A stretch of 45,887 nucleotides of DNA from Bacteroidales bacterium UBA3696 (GCA_002372135.1 DFIN01000032.1:70036-115922), one strand, 5' to 3'. Positions 33,162 to 43,419 are shown, counted from the first letter of the stretch. The notes: a model not told the origin generated them from the sequence alone. Numbers and translations are program-made.

Positions 33162-34148
33162 TTACCGTTTTTCGTCCCATCCAAACGGATGTTGAGCAAG
33201 GGGCAACCGTGCCAAAGGATGGTAATCACCTCGCAAACCTATCGGCTCGGAATGACGGATGTTGCTTACTAATTCGATACATGGACGGGCTTCCGATATA
33301 CGAAAACCTGTTCCTTGAAGGATACGGCGATAGGACTCTGTATGCAATTCCGTAAAACCGGAAGAGAACTCAAACTCCTCGCCGTCAATAGAGAGCGTGC
33401 GAAAAGTCTTTTTCTCACCTTGTACGGCATTGGGGGGCAAACATTCGGCATTGATACTTAAGAAATAACGCACCCTTGCACGCTCTAACTCCAAATATCC
33501 TGCCACGCGGTCGAAGGACATAATATGCACCACGCTATTGCGCACCGGTCCAAACACCCATTGCAACATATCGTAGAAATGCACACCTATGTTAGTCGCC
33601 ACCCCGCCAGACTTATGCACATCGCCTTTCCAACTCGAATAGTACCACTTGCCGCGGGAGGTGATATAGGTCAAATCCACATCAAATACTTTGTCCTTGG
33701 GAGCCTGTTCCACTTTTTTCTTCAAGTTGACTATTGCTTCGTGCAATCTCAATTGAAGAATAGTATAAGCCTGATGCCCTGTTTCTCGCTCCAACTCCAC
33801 CAGATTATCTATGTTGTATGGATTTAGAACAAGGGGTTTTTCACAAATTACGTTCACTCCGAGCCGCAACCCGTAGCGAATAAAAGCATCGTGTGTGTAG
33901 TTGGGTGTACAAATACTGAGCCAATGCAACGGCTGCTGCGTGCGCATCTGCTTGGAGCAGAAGCGGTCAAACTGCTCGTTTTCAGTAAAAAAGGAGCAAT
34001 CCGGAAACGAACTATCCAAGCGACCTACCGAATCAAATTTGTCGTAAGCCACCATCAAGTTATTTCCTGTATCGGCTATTGCCTTTATATGGCGCGGGGC
34101 TATATAGCCTGCCGCGCCTATAAGGGCAAAATTGAGAGGTTGAGTCAT
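33162..34148 (-). CDS. WlbA/WbpB-type nucleotide-sugar 3-dehydrogenase (Gfo/Idh/MocA family)
   Basis: A 328-residue NAD-dependent oxidoreductase. It begins MTQPLNFALIGAAGYIAPRHIKAI, with the unusual GAAGYIAPRH loop shared by WbpB/WlbA, and continues DSVGRLDSSFPDCSFF, SICTPNYTHDAFIRYGLRLG and VICEKPLVLNPYNIDNLVELE (the EKP catalytic motif). These enzymes oxidise UDP-GlcNAc(A) at C3 in the route to diacetamido-uronic acid sugars of O-antigen or exopolysaccharide. The other enzymes of that route are not in the window. It lies 31 bp downstream of rpoC and starts the polysaccharide set, so the sugar is probably used in the polymer exported by the neighbours. Confidence 0.85.
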   Translation of the reverse strand: MTQPLNFALIGAAGYIAPRHIKAIADTGNNLMVAYDKFDSVGRLDSSFPDCSFFTENEQFDRFCSKQMRTQQPLHWLSICTPNYTHDAFIRYGLRLGVNVICEKPLVLNPYNIDNLVELERETGHQAYTILQLRLHEAIVNLKKKVEQAPKDKVFDVDLTYITSRGKWYYSSWKGDVHKSGGVATNIGVHFYDMLQWVFGPVRNSVVHIMSFDRVAGYLELERARVRYFLSINAECLPPNAVQGEKKTFRTLSIDGEEFEFSSGFTELHTESYRRILQGTGFRISEARPCIELVSNIRHSEPIGLRGDYHPLARLPLAQHPFGWDEKR

Positions 34149-34179
34149 CGTTAGGTTGTGTTGGGGTTAAAAACCTTTA

Positions 34180-37100
34180 TTACTCTTCATTCGCGCGGGC
34201 TGCACGAGCGGCTTGCAACTCGGCATACTCCTCTACATTGTGTACAGAAAGGCGTTGGAACTCGCGCAAACCGGTACCGGCAGGTATAAGGTTACCGCAT
34301 ATCACGTTCTCCTTCATACCCTCCAATGTATCTACACGACCTTGTATAGCAGCCTCGTTGAGCACCTTAGTGGTTTCCTGGAAGGATGCAGCCGACATAA
34401 ACGACTTAGTACCCAAAGCCGCACGCGTGATTCCTTGCAAAATCTGCGAAGCGGTTGCACATTCGGCATCACGTGCCTCAACCAACTTACGGTCACGACG
34501 ACGCAAAGCAGAATTCTCGTCGTGCAGACGGCGAGCCGTTACAATCTGACCGGCATGCAGCACTTCCGAGTCACCGGCATCGGTAACCACTTTCTTACCC
34601 CATATACGATCATTCTCCTCAAGGAAGTCCTTCTTGTCCACAATCTGATTCTCCAAGTAGCGCGTATCGCCTGCTTCGTTGATGAGCACCTTACGCATCA
34701 TCTGACGAACAATAATCTCAAAGTGCTTATCGTTGATTTCCACACCTTGCAGGCGATAAACGGACTGCGCCTCATTCACAATATAGTCTTGTACAGCGGT
34801 AGGACCTTGAATACGAAGTATATCGTCAGGCGTGATGGCACCATCCGACAATGCCACACCGGCACGTACATAGTCTCCTTCTTGTACCAAGATCTGCTTG
34901 GTGAGCGGGATGAGGTACGACTTGGTTTCGCCCAAACGCGAAGTAACCGAAATCTCGCGATTACCACGTTTGATCTTACCATAACTTACCTCACCGTCAA
35001 TCTCAGCCACAATAGCGGGATTAGACGGGTTACGAGCCTCAAACAACTCCGTTACACGAGGCAGACCACCCGTAATATCACCCGCTGTACCAAAGGCACG
35101 AGTTTGAGTGAACAGGTTATCTCCGACCTTAACTTCGGCGCCGTCTGTATGAACCAACATAGCCTTAACCGGCAAGTTGTAAGAACGAAGCGGATTGCCG
35201 TCCTTGTCCAAGATATGAGCCATCGGCATCTTGCTCTTGTCCTTTGTATCGGTTATATAAACCTCTTTCTTGCCGGTTTGCTCGTCCACTTCCGTCTTGG
35301 CTGTAACACCTTCTATCACATCCTCATAGTGGATTCGACCTGCTGTTTCAATCACAAGAGCCGCTTTATAAGGATCCCACTCGCAGACTTGCTGTCCTTT
35401 CTGATACTCCTGACCGGGCGTTACGAACAACTTGGACGCATACGGTATATTGAACGTAGTCAGCACAACGCCTGTGGCAGGATCTACCAACCGCATTTCA
35501 TTCAAACGACTGACCACAATCACAGCACCCTCGTCCGTTGTAATGGTGCGCAACTCATCTATCTCTACACGACCATCGCGCGGGAGTTCATACGTATTCT
35601 GCGTAGCAGCATTACCGGCTACACCACCGGAGTGGAAGGTACGGAGCGTCAACTGCGTACCGGGTTCACCAATGGCTTGTGCGGCAATCACACCCACTGC
35701 TTCACCTTTTTGAACCATCTGACGGGTGGCAAGGTTACGCCCATAGCACTTGGCGCAAACACCTACCTTAGACTCGCAGGTCAGCACCGACCGAATCTCC
35801 ACCTCTTCTATACCGGCAGCCTCTATGGCTTCACATTGTGCTTCACGAATCTCTTCACCGGCTGCGACAATCAACTTACCATCCAAATCGTGTATATCAT
35901 GTACACTGACACGACCTAAAATGCGTTGAGTAAGAGTAGCCACTACATTATCGTTCTGCTTGATAGCGTGAGCCGTCAAACCGCGCAATGTTCCGCAGTC
36001 TTCTTCGGTAATAATCACGTCGTGACTTACATCCACCAAACGACGGGTCAAATAACCGGCATCGGCAGTCTTCAACGCCGTATCAGCCAAACCTTTACGA
36101 GCACCGTGCGTAGAGATGAAGTACTCCAACACGCTCAAACCTTCCTTAAAGTTCGACAAAATAGGGTTCTCAATGGTTTGACGACCCTCGGCAGCACCGG
36201 CTTTTTGAGGTTTAGCCATCAGACCACGCATACCTGCCAACTGCTTAATTTGCTGCTTCGAACCACGGGCACCGGAGTCCATCATCATATAGACGGAATT
36301 GAAACCTTGGTCGGCCTCCTCCATGTGCTTCATCAGCACATCGGTAACGGCGGCATCCACCTTGTTCCATGCACCAATCACGTTGTTGTAACGCTCATCG
36401 TCACCCATTTCACCAAAGTTGTACAACTCGGTAATCTGCTCTACTTCCGAATTACCCTTCGATACCAATTCTTTCTTTTCGTCAGGAATCAAAATATCGT
36501 TGAGGTTGAAACTCAAACCGCCCTTAAATGCCATCTTATACCCTAAGTCTTTGATGTCATCCAAGAAGATAGCGGTTCGTGCCACACCGCAAGTCTTAAT
36601 CACTTTAGAGATTATGGTCTTTACAGCACCTTTCTTCAAGGTTACGTTTTGGTAGCCTACCTCTTGCGGGACATACTGATTGACCATTACACGACCGGGG
36701 GTCGTTTCGATAATCTCGCCGTTGATACGTACCTTCACATTGGCGTGAATACCTACACGCCCCTCGTTCAAAGCGATAAAGCACTCTTCAGGGCTATAGA
36801 AAATCAGACCTTCTCCCTTTTCACCTTTGCGGGGTTTGGTAATATAGTACAGACCCAAAATCATATCCTGAGACGGAACGGTGATAGGATTACCATTCGC
36901 CGGATCCAAGATATTATGGGAACCTAACATCAACAATTGAGCCTCCAAAACAGCCTCGTTGCTCAAAGGCAAGTGAACTGCCATTTGGTCGCCGTCGAAG
37001 TCCGCATTAAATCCGGCACAAGCCAACGGGTGCAACTGAATAGCCTTACCCTCAATCATACGAGGTTGGAACGCCAAAATACCATGGCGGTGCAACGTCG

Positions 37101-38436
37101 GGGCACGGTTGAGCAATACAGGATGACCTTGCATCACAAACTCCAAGATATCCCATATCACAGGATCCTTGCGGTCAATAATCTTCTTGGCGGATTTAAC
37201 CGTTTTTACCAGTCCGCGCTCAATGAGTTTGCGGATAATAAAGGGTTTATAGAGTTCGGCAGCCATATCTTTGGGCAAACCGCACTCGTGCATCTTCAGT
37301 TCAGGTCCCACCACAATCACCGAACGAGCCGAATAGTCCACACGTTTACCCAACAGGTTCTGACGGAAACGTCCTTGTTTACCTTTCAGCGAGTCAGACA
37401 GAGACTTGAGAGGACGATTAGCATCAGACTTGATAGCAGTCGTCTTACGCGAGTTGTCAAACAAGGAATCCACAGCCTCCTGCAACATACGTTTCTCGTT
37501 GCGAAGAATCACCTCGGGAGCCTTGATTTCGATAAGACGTTTCAGACGATTGTTACGAATGATCACACGACGATACAAGTCATTCAGGTCAGACGTGGCA
37601 AAACGACCACCATCCAACGGAACCAAAGGACGTAATTCAGGAGGCGTAACAGGAATAATGGACAGAATCATCCACTCGGGGCGGTTGCGATTCTTGGACG
37701 CACGGAAAGCTTCCACAATCTGCAAACGCTTGAGCGCCTCTTGTTTGCGCTGCTGCGAACCATCCTTTGCCGCTGTATCACGAAGTGTATAACTCAACTC
37801 GTCCAAATCAATCTTTGACAACAAGTCATATACCGCTTCTGCGCCCATCTTGGCAATAAACTTCTCGGGATCTGTATCCTCTAATTGCTCATTTCCTTCA
37901 GGCAGACGAGAAAGCAACTCTTCATACTCCTCTTCTTCCAACAGAACATTCTGCTCCACCAGATTATCCCCTATTCGCTGACCATCTAACACACCGGGTT
38001 GGATAATCACGAATTTCTCGTAATAGATGATGGACTCCAATTTCTTGGTGGGAATACCGAGCAAAGCCGCCATTTTGGAGGGAAGCGAACGCAAATACCA
38101 AATGTGCGCTACGGGCACGGCAAGACGAATATGTCCCATACGCTCACGACGCACTTTCTTCTCAGTTACTTCCACACCGCAACGTTCGCACACAATACCT
38201 TTATAGCGAATACGTTTGTACTTACCGCAATAGCACTCATAGTCCTTCGTCGGACCGAAGATGCGTTCACAGAACAGACCATCGCGCTCGGGCTTATAAG
38301 TACGGTAGTTGATGGTTTCAGGTTTGAGGATTTCGCCGGATGACTGATTGATGATATCGTCCGGAGATGCCAAACCGATAGAAATTTTAGTGAAACCGTT
38401 TTTCTTGATGTTATCTTGTTTATTATTGTAAGCCAT
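34180..38436 (-). CDS. rpoC: RNA polymerase beta' subunit
   Basis: The catalytic beta' subunit. I start at ATG 38436 (MAYNNKQDN), 1,418 residues; a TTG three codons earlier is less likely. The N-terminal zinc ribbon is ECYCGKYK...GIVCERCGVEV, the lid and rudder region RFRQNLLGKRVDYSARSVIVVGPEL, and the Mg-binding loop AGFNADFDGDQMAVHLPLS carries the three catalytic Asp. The trigger-loop region and bridge helix (GARGSKQQIKQLAGMRGLM, TAHAIKQNDN) are present, as is the second zinc site (LTCESKVGVCAKCYGRNLA). It follows rpoB by 56 bp. No terminator hairpin is evident in the 31-bp gap to the polysaccharide gene, so read-through is likely. Confidence 0.98.
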   Translation of the reverse strand: MAYNNKQDNIKKNGFTKISIGLASPDDIINQSSGEILKPETINYRTYKPERDGLFCERIFGPTKDYECYCGKYKRIRYKGIVCERCGVEVTEKKVRRERMGHIRLAVPVAHIWYLRSLPSKMAALLGIPTKKLESIIYYEKFVIIQPGVLDGQRIGDNLVEQNVLLEEEEYEELLSRLPEGNEQLEDTDPEKFIAKMGAEAVYDLLSKIDLDELSYTLRDTAAKDGSQQRKQEALKRLQIVEAFRASKNRNRPEWMILSIIPVTPPELRPLVPLDGGRFATSDLNDLYRRVIIRNNRLKRLIEIKAPEVILRNEKRMLQEAVDSLFDNSRKTTAIKSDANRPLKSLSDSLKGKQGRFRQNLLGKRVDYSARSVIVVGPELKMHECGLPKDMAAELYKPFIIRKLIERGLVKTVKSAKKIIDRKDPVIWDILEFVMQGHPVLLNRAPTLHRHGILAFQPRMIEGKAIQLHPLACAGFNADFDGDQMAVHLPLSNEAVLEAQLLMLGSHNILDPANGNPITVPSQDMILGLYYITKPRKGEKGEGLIFYSPEECFIALNEGRVGIHANVKVRINGEIIETTPGRVMVNQYVPQEVGYQNVTLKKGAVKTIISKVIKTCGVARTAIFLDDIKDLGYKMAFKGGLSFNLNDILIPDEKKELVSKGNSEVEQITELYNFGEMGDDERYNNVIGAWNKVDAAVTDVLMKHMEEADQGFNSVYMMMDSGARGSKQQIKQLAGMRGLMAKPQKAGAAEGRQTIENPILSNFKEGLSVLEYFISTHGARKGLADTALKTADAGYLTRRLVDVSHDVIITEEDCGTLRGLTAHAIKQNDNVVATLTQRILGRVSVHDIHDLDGKLIVAAGEEIREAQCEAIEAAGIEEVEIRSVLTCESKVGVCAKCYGRNLATRQMVQKGEAVGVIAAQAIGEPGTQLTLRTFHSGGVAGNAATQNTYELPRDGRVEIDELRTITTDEGAVIVVSRLNEMRLVDPATGVVLTTFNIPYASKLFVTPGQEYQKGQQVCEWDPYKAALVIETAGRIHYEDVIEGVTAKTEVDEQTGKKEVYITDTKDKSKMPMAHILDKDGNPLRSYNLPVKAMLVHTDGAEVKVGDNLFTQTRAFGTAGDITGGLPRVTELFEARNPSNPAIVAEIDGEVSYGKIKRGNREISVTSRLGETKSYLIPLTKQILVQEGDYVRAGVALSDGAITPDDILRIQGPTAVQDYIVNEAQSVYRLQGVEINDKHFEIIVRQMMRKVLINEAGDTRYLENQIVDKKDFLEENDRIWGKKVVTDAGDSEVLHAGQIVTARRLHDENSALRRRDRKLVEARDAECATASQILQGITRAALGTKSFMSAASFQETTKVLNEAAIQGRVDTLEGMKENVICGNLIPAGTGLREFQRLSVHNVEEYAELQAARAARANEE

Positions 38437-38492
38437 ATTGGTCAAACTTTTTGATTCAAGATTAAGGATAATTTATTCGCGATGTTCTGATT

Positions 38493-41400
38493 TTATTCCA
38501 TTGTAATGGATAGAGCCAGACCTTGCAACTCGTGCAGAAGCACATTCAGCGACTCGGGCAGACCGGGAGTCGGCATCGGTTCACCTTTCACGATAGCCTC
38601 GTAAGTACGAGCTCGACCGGTTACGTCGTCCGACTTGACAGTCAGTATCTCTTGCAATACGTGGGCTGCACCGTGGGCTTCCAATGCCCATACCTCCATC
38701 TCACCGAAACGTTGACCACCGAATTGCGCTTTACCTCCCAAAGGTTGTTGCGTGATAAGGCTGTACGGACCGATAGAACGGGCATGCATCTTATCGTCCA
38801 CCATGTGTCCGAGTTTCATAAAGTAAGTAACACCTACTGTTGCCATCTGGTCAAACGGCTCACCCGTTCCGCCGTCATACAGTTGGGTCTTACCGGCGCG
38901 AGGCAAACCCGCTTTATCTGTCCATTCGTTCAGATTGTCCAAAGTACACCCATCAAAAATAGGTGTTGCAAACTTCACGCCTAATTCTTTGCCTGCCCAA
39001 CCGAGCACGGCCTCAAAAATCTGACCGATGTTCATACGCGAAGGCACACCCAACGGGTTAAGCACTATATCCACAGGCGTACCGTCTGCCAAGAAAGGCA
39101 TATCTTCAATACGCACAATCTTGGATACAATACCCTTGTTACCGTGGCGACCTGCCATCTTGTCACCTACACGAATCTTACGCATCTTGGCCAAATAAAC
39201 CTTCGCCATTTGCTGGATACCATTGGGCAACTCATCGCCGATAGTGAGGTTGAAGTTACGACGTTTCAGGTCGGCTTCAAGGCGTTTGACTTGCTCCAAG
39301 TAGTTGACAATACAGCGCGAGCACAACTCATTCTTGTGTGCATCTGTGGTCCAACCTTCTTGCCATACCGTCTGGAAATCAACTTGCGACAAACGCTCCT
39401 TGGTGAAGGTCTGCCCCTTAGCAATCACTTCTGTACCAAGTATATCGTTCACGCCTTGCGAGGTGCGTCCTTTCAGCAACGTAGCCAATTTGCCTATCAG
39501 TATTTGACGCAAGGCTTCCACTTTTTGCTCATGCTCTTGACGCATAGCCGCTAATTGGTCTTTTTCCTCCATTTTCTCTTTACGGTCTTTCGTCTTACGA
39601 GTATAGAGTCTGCGTTCAATGACAACGCCTTCCAAAGACGGAGTGGCTTTCAGCGAAGCATCCTTCACATCACCTGCCTTATCACCGAAAATAGCCTTCA
39701 GCAATTTTTCTTCAGGAGTAGGATCCGACTCTCCCTTCGGCGTAATCTTACCTACGATGATATCACCAGGCTTGATATGAGCACCGATACGCACAATACC
39801 ATTCGCATCCAAATCCTTCGTGGCTTCTTCGCTTACATTGGGGATGTCCGAGGTGAACTCTTCCATACCGCGCTTTGTATCGCGCACCTCCAACAGGTTC
39901 TCAACCACATGAACGGATGTAAACATATCCTCGCGCACAATACGCTCGCTCAATACAATAGCATCCTCGTAATTGTAACCTTTCCAAGGAATATACGCGA
40001 CTTTCAAGTTGCGTCCCAATGCCAATTCGCCGTTTTGCGTGGCAAATCCCTCTGTCAAAATCTGACCTTCCTCTACTTGATCACCCTTGCGAACAATAGG
40101 ATAAAGGTTGACTGTCGTATTCTGGTTCGTCTTTTGGAATTTCGGCAATTTATACTCTTTCTCAGCCGGTTCGAAGGACACAAACTCCTGCTCTTCGTCC
40201 CGTTCGTAGCGAACAATAATTTTGTCGGCATCCACGTAGGTAACCACACCTGCACCTTCTGCAACGATTTGCGTGCGGCTATCCTTAATCAATTGACCTT
40301 CAATGCCTGTTCCCACAATAGGTGCTTCGTTCGTAATCAAAGGCACCGCCTGACGCATCATGTTGGTACCCATCAAGGCACGGTTAGCATCGTCATGCTC
40401 CAAGAATGGTAACAGAGCCGCAGCGATAGAAGCAATCTGAGAGGGAGCAACGTCCATAGCGTCCACCTTCTCCGGTTCTACCACAGGGAAATCAGCCTCA
40501 TAACGAGCCTTCACACGGTTGGCTATAAAACGACCGTTCTCATCCAATGGCGCATTACCTTGTGCTACCGTCATGTTTTCCTCATCCTCGGCTGTCAGAT
40601 ACATAATATGGCTGTTGTCCAAATCCACCACACCGTTTTGCGCTTTACGATAAGGTGTTTCTATGAAACCAAGGTTATTGATTTTGGCATAAATACAGAG
40701 CGACGAAATCAAGCCGATATTCGGACCTTCAGGTGTCTCAATCGGACACAGACGACCATAGTGCGTATAGTGCACGTCGCGCACCTCAAAACCGGCGCGG
40801 TCACGACTCAAACCGCCGGGACCTAAGGCTGACATACGACGTTTGTGGGTAATCTCAGCCAATGGGTTCTGCTGATCCATAAACTGGCTCAGCGCATTCG
40901 TTCCGAAGTACGAATTGATAACCGATGAAATGGCTTTATTGTTAATCAAATCGGTAGGAGTAAACACTTCGTTATCACGCACATTCATACGTTCACGTAT
41001 CGTGCGAGCCATACGAGCCAAGCCTACCCCGAACTGGTTGTACAACTGCTCACCTACGGTACGAACACGACGGTTCGACAAGTGGTCAATATCATCCACC
41101 TCGGCGTTGGAGTTGAATAGTTCAACCAAATACTTAATAATCTCAATAATATCCGCATTGGTAAGCGTACGCTTATCATCAGGCACCTTCATACCTAACT
41201 TGCGGTTGATACGATAACGGCCTACTTCTCCCAAGTCGTATCTCTTCTCGGAGAAGAACAGGTTTTGAATCATCTCGCGTGCCGTAGCCTCATCAGCGGG
41301 CTCAGCATTACGCAACTGACGATAAATATATAGTACCGCCTCTTTTTCGGAGTGAGACGGGTCTTTTTGTAACGTATTAAAGATAATAGAGAAGTCGGCT

Positions 41401-42305
41401 TCACGTGCCTCTTCCTTATGCAAAAGAATGGTACGTGTATTCGTTTCAAGAATACGCTCAACCAACTCCGCCGTCAGTTCCACTTCACGCTCAATGATAA
41501 TCTCATTACGCTCAATGGAAACTACCTCACCCGTATCCTCGTCCACAAAGTCTTCCGACCATGAGTTCAGCACGTTACCTGCCAATGTACGCCCCACACA
41601 ATTCATCAGGTTCTCGCGCGTGCAGCGAACCTCTTCTGCCAAACCGAAGCAGTCCAAAATATCTTTATCGGACTCAAAACCGATAGCACGCAACAGCGTG
41701 GTAACGGGCAATTTCTTCTTGCGGTCGATATAGGCATACATCACCTTGTTGATGTCGGTAGCAAACTCAATCCACGAGCCGCGGAACGGTATAATACGAG
41801 CCGAATAAAGCTTGGTACCGTTGGAATGTAAAGATGTACCGAAAAAGACACCGGGTGAACGGTGCAATTGGCTAACAACCACACGCTCTGCCCCATTAAT
41901 GACGAATGTCCCCTTAGGTGTCATATAAGGAATCGTACCCAAATATACATCTTGGATGACGGTATCAAAATCCTCGTGATCGGGATCGGTGCAGTACAGT
42001 TTTAACTTCGCCTTCAAAGGCACAGCATAGGTCAATCCGCGCTTAATACACTCTTCTATACTATAATTGGGATGATCAATGTAGTAATCGAGGAATTCAA
42101 GAATGAAGTTATTACGGGTATCCGCGATGGGGAAATTTTCGCTGAACACGCGGTACAAACCTTCGTTACGGCGTTGTTCTGGCGTGGATTCGATTTGAAA
42201 AAACTCGCGGAACGACTTGAGTTGAATATCCAAAAAGTCAGGATACGGGAACTGCTGCTGCATCGCCGAAAAATTGACTCTTTGCGTGGTATGATTGGTA
42301 GCCAT
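38493..42305 (-). CDS. rpoB: RNA polymerase beta subunit
   Basis: The 1,270-residue beta subunit. It begins MATNHTTQRVNFSAMQQQFPYP. The rifampicin pocket reads LSQFMDQQNPLAEITHKRRM and SALGPGGLSRDRAGFEVRDV, with the usual Asp, His and Ser at the common resistance positions, so no resistance change is seen there. Further landmarks are HYGRLCPIETPEGPNIGLI, KVAYIPWKGYNYEDAIVLSE, GDKMAGRHGNKGIVSKI and the C-terminal GEMEVWALEAHGAAHVLQE. It follows rplL with 143 bp between, the longest gap within the ribosomal-polymerase part, which holds the attenuator-like hairpins. Next comes rpoC. Confidence 0.98.
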   Translation of the reverse strand: MATNHTTQRVNFSAMQQQFPYPDFLDIQLKSFREFFQIESTPEQRRNEGLYRVFSENFPIADTRNNFILEFLDYYIDHPNYSIEECIKRGLTYAVPLKAKLKLYCTDPDHEDFDTVIQDVYLGTIPYMTPKGTFVINGAERVVVSQLHRSPGVFFGTSLHSNGTKLYSARIIPFRGSWIEFATDINKVMYAYIDRKKKLPVTTLLRAIGFESDKDILDCFGLAEEVRCTRENLMNCVGRTLAGNVLNSWSEDFVDEDTGEVVSIERNEIIIEREVELTAELVERILETNTRTILLHKEEAREADFSIIFNTLQKDPSHSEKEAVLYIYRQLRNAEPADEATAREMIQNLFFSEKRYDLGEVGRYRINRKLGMKVPDDKRTLTNADIIEIIKYLVELFNSNAEVDDIDHLSNRRVRTVGEQLYNQFGVGLARMARTIRERMNVRDNEVFTPTDLINNKAISSVINSYFGTNALSQFMDQQNPLAEITHKRRMSALGPGGLSRDRAGFEVRDVHYTHYGRLCPIETPEGPNIGLISSLCIYAKINNLGFIETPYRKAQNGVVDLDNSHIMYLTAEDEENMTVAQGNAPLDENGRFIANRVKARYEADFPVVEPEKVDAMDVAPSQIASIAAALLPFLEHDDANRALMGTNMMRQAVPLITNEAPIVGTGIEGQLIKDSRTQIVAEGAGVVTYVDADKIIVRYERDEEQEFVSFEPAEKEYKLPKFQKTNQNTTVNLYPIVRKGDQVEEGQILTEGFATQNGELALGRNLKVAYIPWKGYNYEDAIVLSERIVREDMFTSVHVVENLLEVRDTKRGMEEFTSDIPNVSEEATKDLDANGIVRIGAHIKPGDIIVGKITPKGESDPTPEEKLLKAIFGDKAGDVKDASLKATPSLEGVVIERRLYTRKTKDRKEKMEEKDQLAAMRQEHEQKVEALRQILIGKLATLLKGRTSQGVNDILGTEVIAKGQTFTKERLSQVDFQTVWQEGWTTDAHKNELCSRCIVNYLEQVKRLEADLKRRNFNLTIGDELPNGIQQMAKVYLAKMRKIRVGDKMAGRHGNKGIVSKIVRIEDMPFLADGTPVDIVLNPLGVPSRMNIGQIFEAVLGWAGKELGVKFATPIFDGCTLDNLNEWTDKAGLPRAGKTQLYDGGTGEPFDQMATVGVTYFMKLGHMVDDKMHARSIGPYSLITQQPLGGKAQFGGQRFGEMEVWALEAHGAAHVLQEILTVKSDDVTGRARTYEAIVKGEPMPTPGLPESLNVLLHELQGLALSITME

Positions 42306-42371
42306 CTTAATTTAATCTTATTTTAACTAAATTTATGTCTTTCAGTGTCAAATTTAATCTGTTTAAGACAT

Positions 42372-42443
42372 CCTTCTCTTTCAGAGAAAAAGGTTTAGAC
42401 CCCATTTTGGATGGGATCTAAACCATAGACCGGGAAAACCGGC
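42372..42443 (-). terminator. Attenuator-like hairpins between rplL and rpoB
   Basis: On the minus strand, after the rplL stop, a short CCGG-TTTTC-CCGG hairpin is followed by a 13-bp stem with one mismatch (42392-42404 against 42412-42424, loop about 7 nt) and a TTTTT run. A second small hairpin, CTTCTCT-TTC-AGAGAA, follows. The structure fits a partial terminator that lowers rpoBC expression relative to the ribosomal proteins, as known for the rplJL-rpoBC junction in E. coli. That the same control operates here is inference. No clear TAnnTTTG promoter for rpoB is seen between it and 42305. Confidence 0.75.
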
Positions 42444-42448
42444 ATTGA

Positions 42449-42823
42449 TTACTTCAGTTCAACAACAGCGCCTACATCTTCGAGGGCTTTCTTCAGAGCC
42501 TCAGCGGCAGCCTTGTCAAGACCTTCTTTTACGGTAGCGGGAGCAGCATCAACGATGTCTTTAGCCTCTTTCAGACCCAGACCTGTTTGCTCCTTAACAG
42601 CCTTAACGACTTGAAGTTTTTGTGCACCGGCTTCTTTGAGAACTACATCAAACGATGTTTTCTCTTCTACTGCGGCTGCTTCAGCAGCGGCAGGAGCAGC
42701 AACTGCAACAGCTGCAGCGGCGGGTTCAATACCATACTCCTCTTTGAGTACTTGAGCGAGTTCGTTAACTTCCTTTACGGTAAGGTTTACCAATTGTTCA
42801 GCAATAGCTTTAATGTCTGCCAT
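42449..42823 (-). CDS. rplL: 50S ribosomal protein L7/L12
   Basis: A 124-residue stalk protein. Residues 1-32 form the dimerising N-domain (MADIKAIAEQLVNLTVKEVN), the hinge is Ala/Val/Glu-rich, and the C-domain has FDVVLKEAGAQKLQVVKAVK and GLGLKEAKDIVDAAPATVKEG with the conserved Gly-containing factor-binding surface. The Ala-rich hinge is normal for the family. It follows rplJ by 62 bp. Confidence 0.98.
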   Translation of the reverse strand: MADIKAIAEQLVNLTVKEVNELAQVLKEEYGIEPAAAAVAVAAPAAAEAAAVEEKTSFDVVLKEAGAQKLQVVKAVKEQTGLGLKEAKDIVDAAPATVKEGLDKAAAEALKKALEDVGAVVELK

Positions 42824-42885
42824 AACTTTATTTTTTTAGAATTTTATTTTACTTGGTTTATTGAATCGACCTATACGATTCATGA

Positions 42886-43419
42886 TTATTCTGCTTTTTC
42901 TCCGAGCGTCTTGAGTACACCGTGGATGGTGGTGCCACCGGATTGGAGAGCACTGATGACATTCTTCGCAGGCGATTGCAGCAAAGCAATAACATCAGCA
43001 ATGAGTTCATTCTTGGACTTGATAGCGGACAGCAACTCAAGATTTTCAGCACCCATATAGATGGTTTCTTCTACATAAGCGGCCTTGAGTTGAGGCTTAA
43101 CGTCTTGTTTACCTTTCTCTTTCTTTACAATTTCCTTGATGAGTTTGGCAGGTGCATTCCCTGTATTGCTCAACATCAGAGCCGTATTTCCCTTCAGGGC
43201 ATCAAAGATTTGAGCATCGATACCTTTTTGCTCAAGGGCTTTCTTCAAAAGAGTGTTTTTAGCAACAATGAGTTTAATGTCGTTCTTGAAGCACTGACGA
43301 CGCAAATTGCTTGTCTGCTCCGCATTCAGACCTTCAATATTGGTCAAATAAAAATGGGTGTATTGTCCAAGCGATTCTTGCAGTTGCTCAATAATAGCGC
43401 TTTTATCTTCCTTTTTCAT
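42886..43419 (-). CDS. rplJ: 50S ribosomal protein L10
   Basis: A 177-residue protein that anchors L7/L12 dimers to the ribosome. It starts MKKEDKSAIIEQLQESLGQYTHFYL, then has GLNAEQTSNLRRQCFKNDIKLIVAKNTLLKKAL, the typical rRNA-binding region. The C-terminal helix (ADVIALLQSPAKNVISALQSG) is where L7/L12 dock. The gap of 44 bp to rplA is too short for the extended L10-binding leader of E. coli, so autoregulation of that type cannot be seen here. Confidence 0.97.
   Translation of the reverse strand: MKKEDKSAIIEQLQESLGQYTHFYLTNIEGLNAEQTSNLRRQCFKNDIKLIVAKNTLLKKALEQKGIDAQIFDALKGNTALMLSNTGNAPAKLIKEIVKKEKGKQDVKPQLKAAYVEETIYMGAENLELLSAIKSKNELIADVIALLQSPAKNVISALQSGGTTIHGVLKTLGEKAE

Noticed and set aside
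34213..35919. A 568-codon open frame on the plus strand
   Set aside because: It lies wholly opposite rpoC and translates to a Thr/His/Leu-rich sequence with no domain; codon bias of rpoC explains it.
40860..41000. Rifampicin-resistance change in rpoB
   Set aside because: The pocket has the normal Asp, His and Ser; the Gln for Asn in MDQQNP is a common natural variation.
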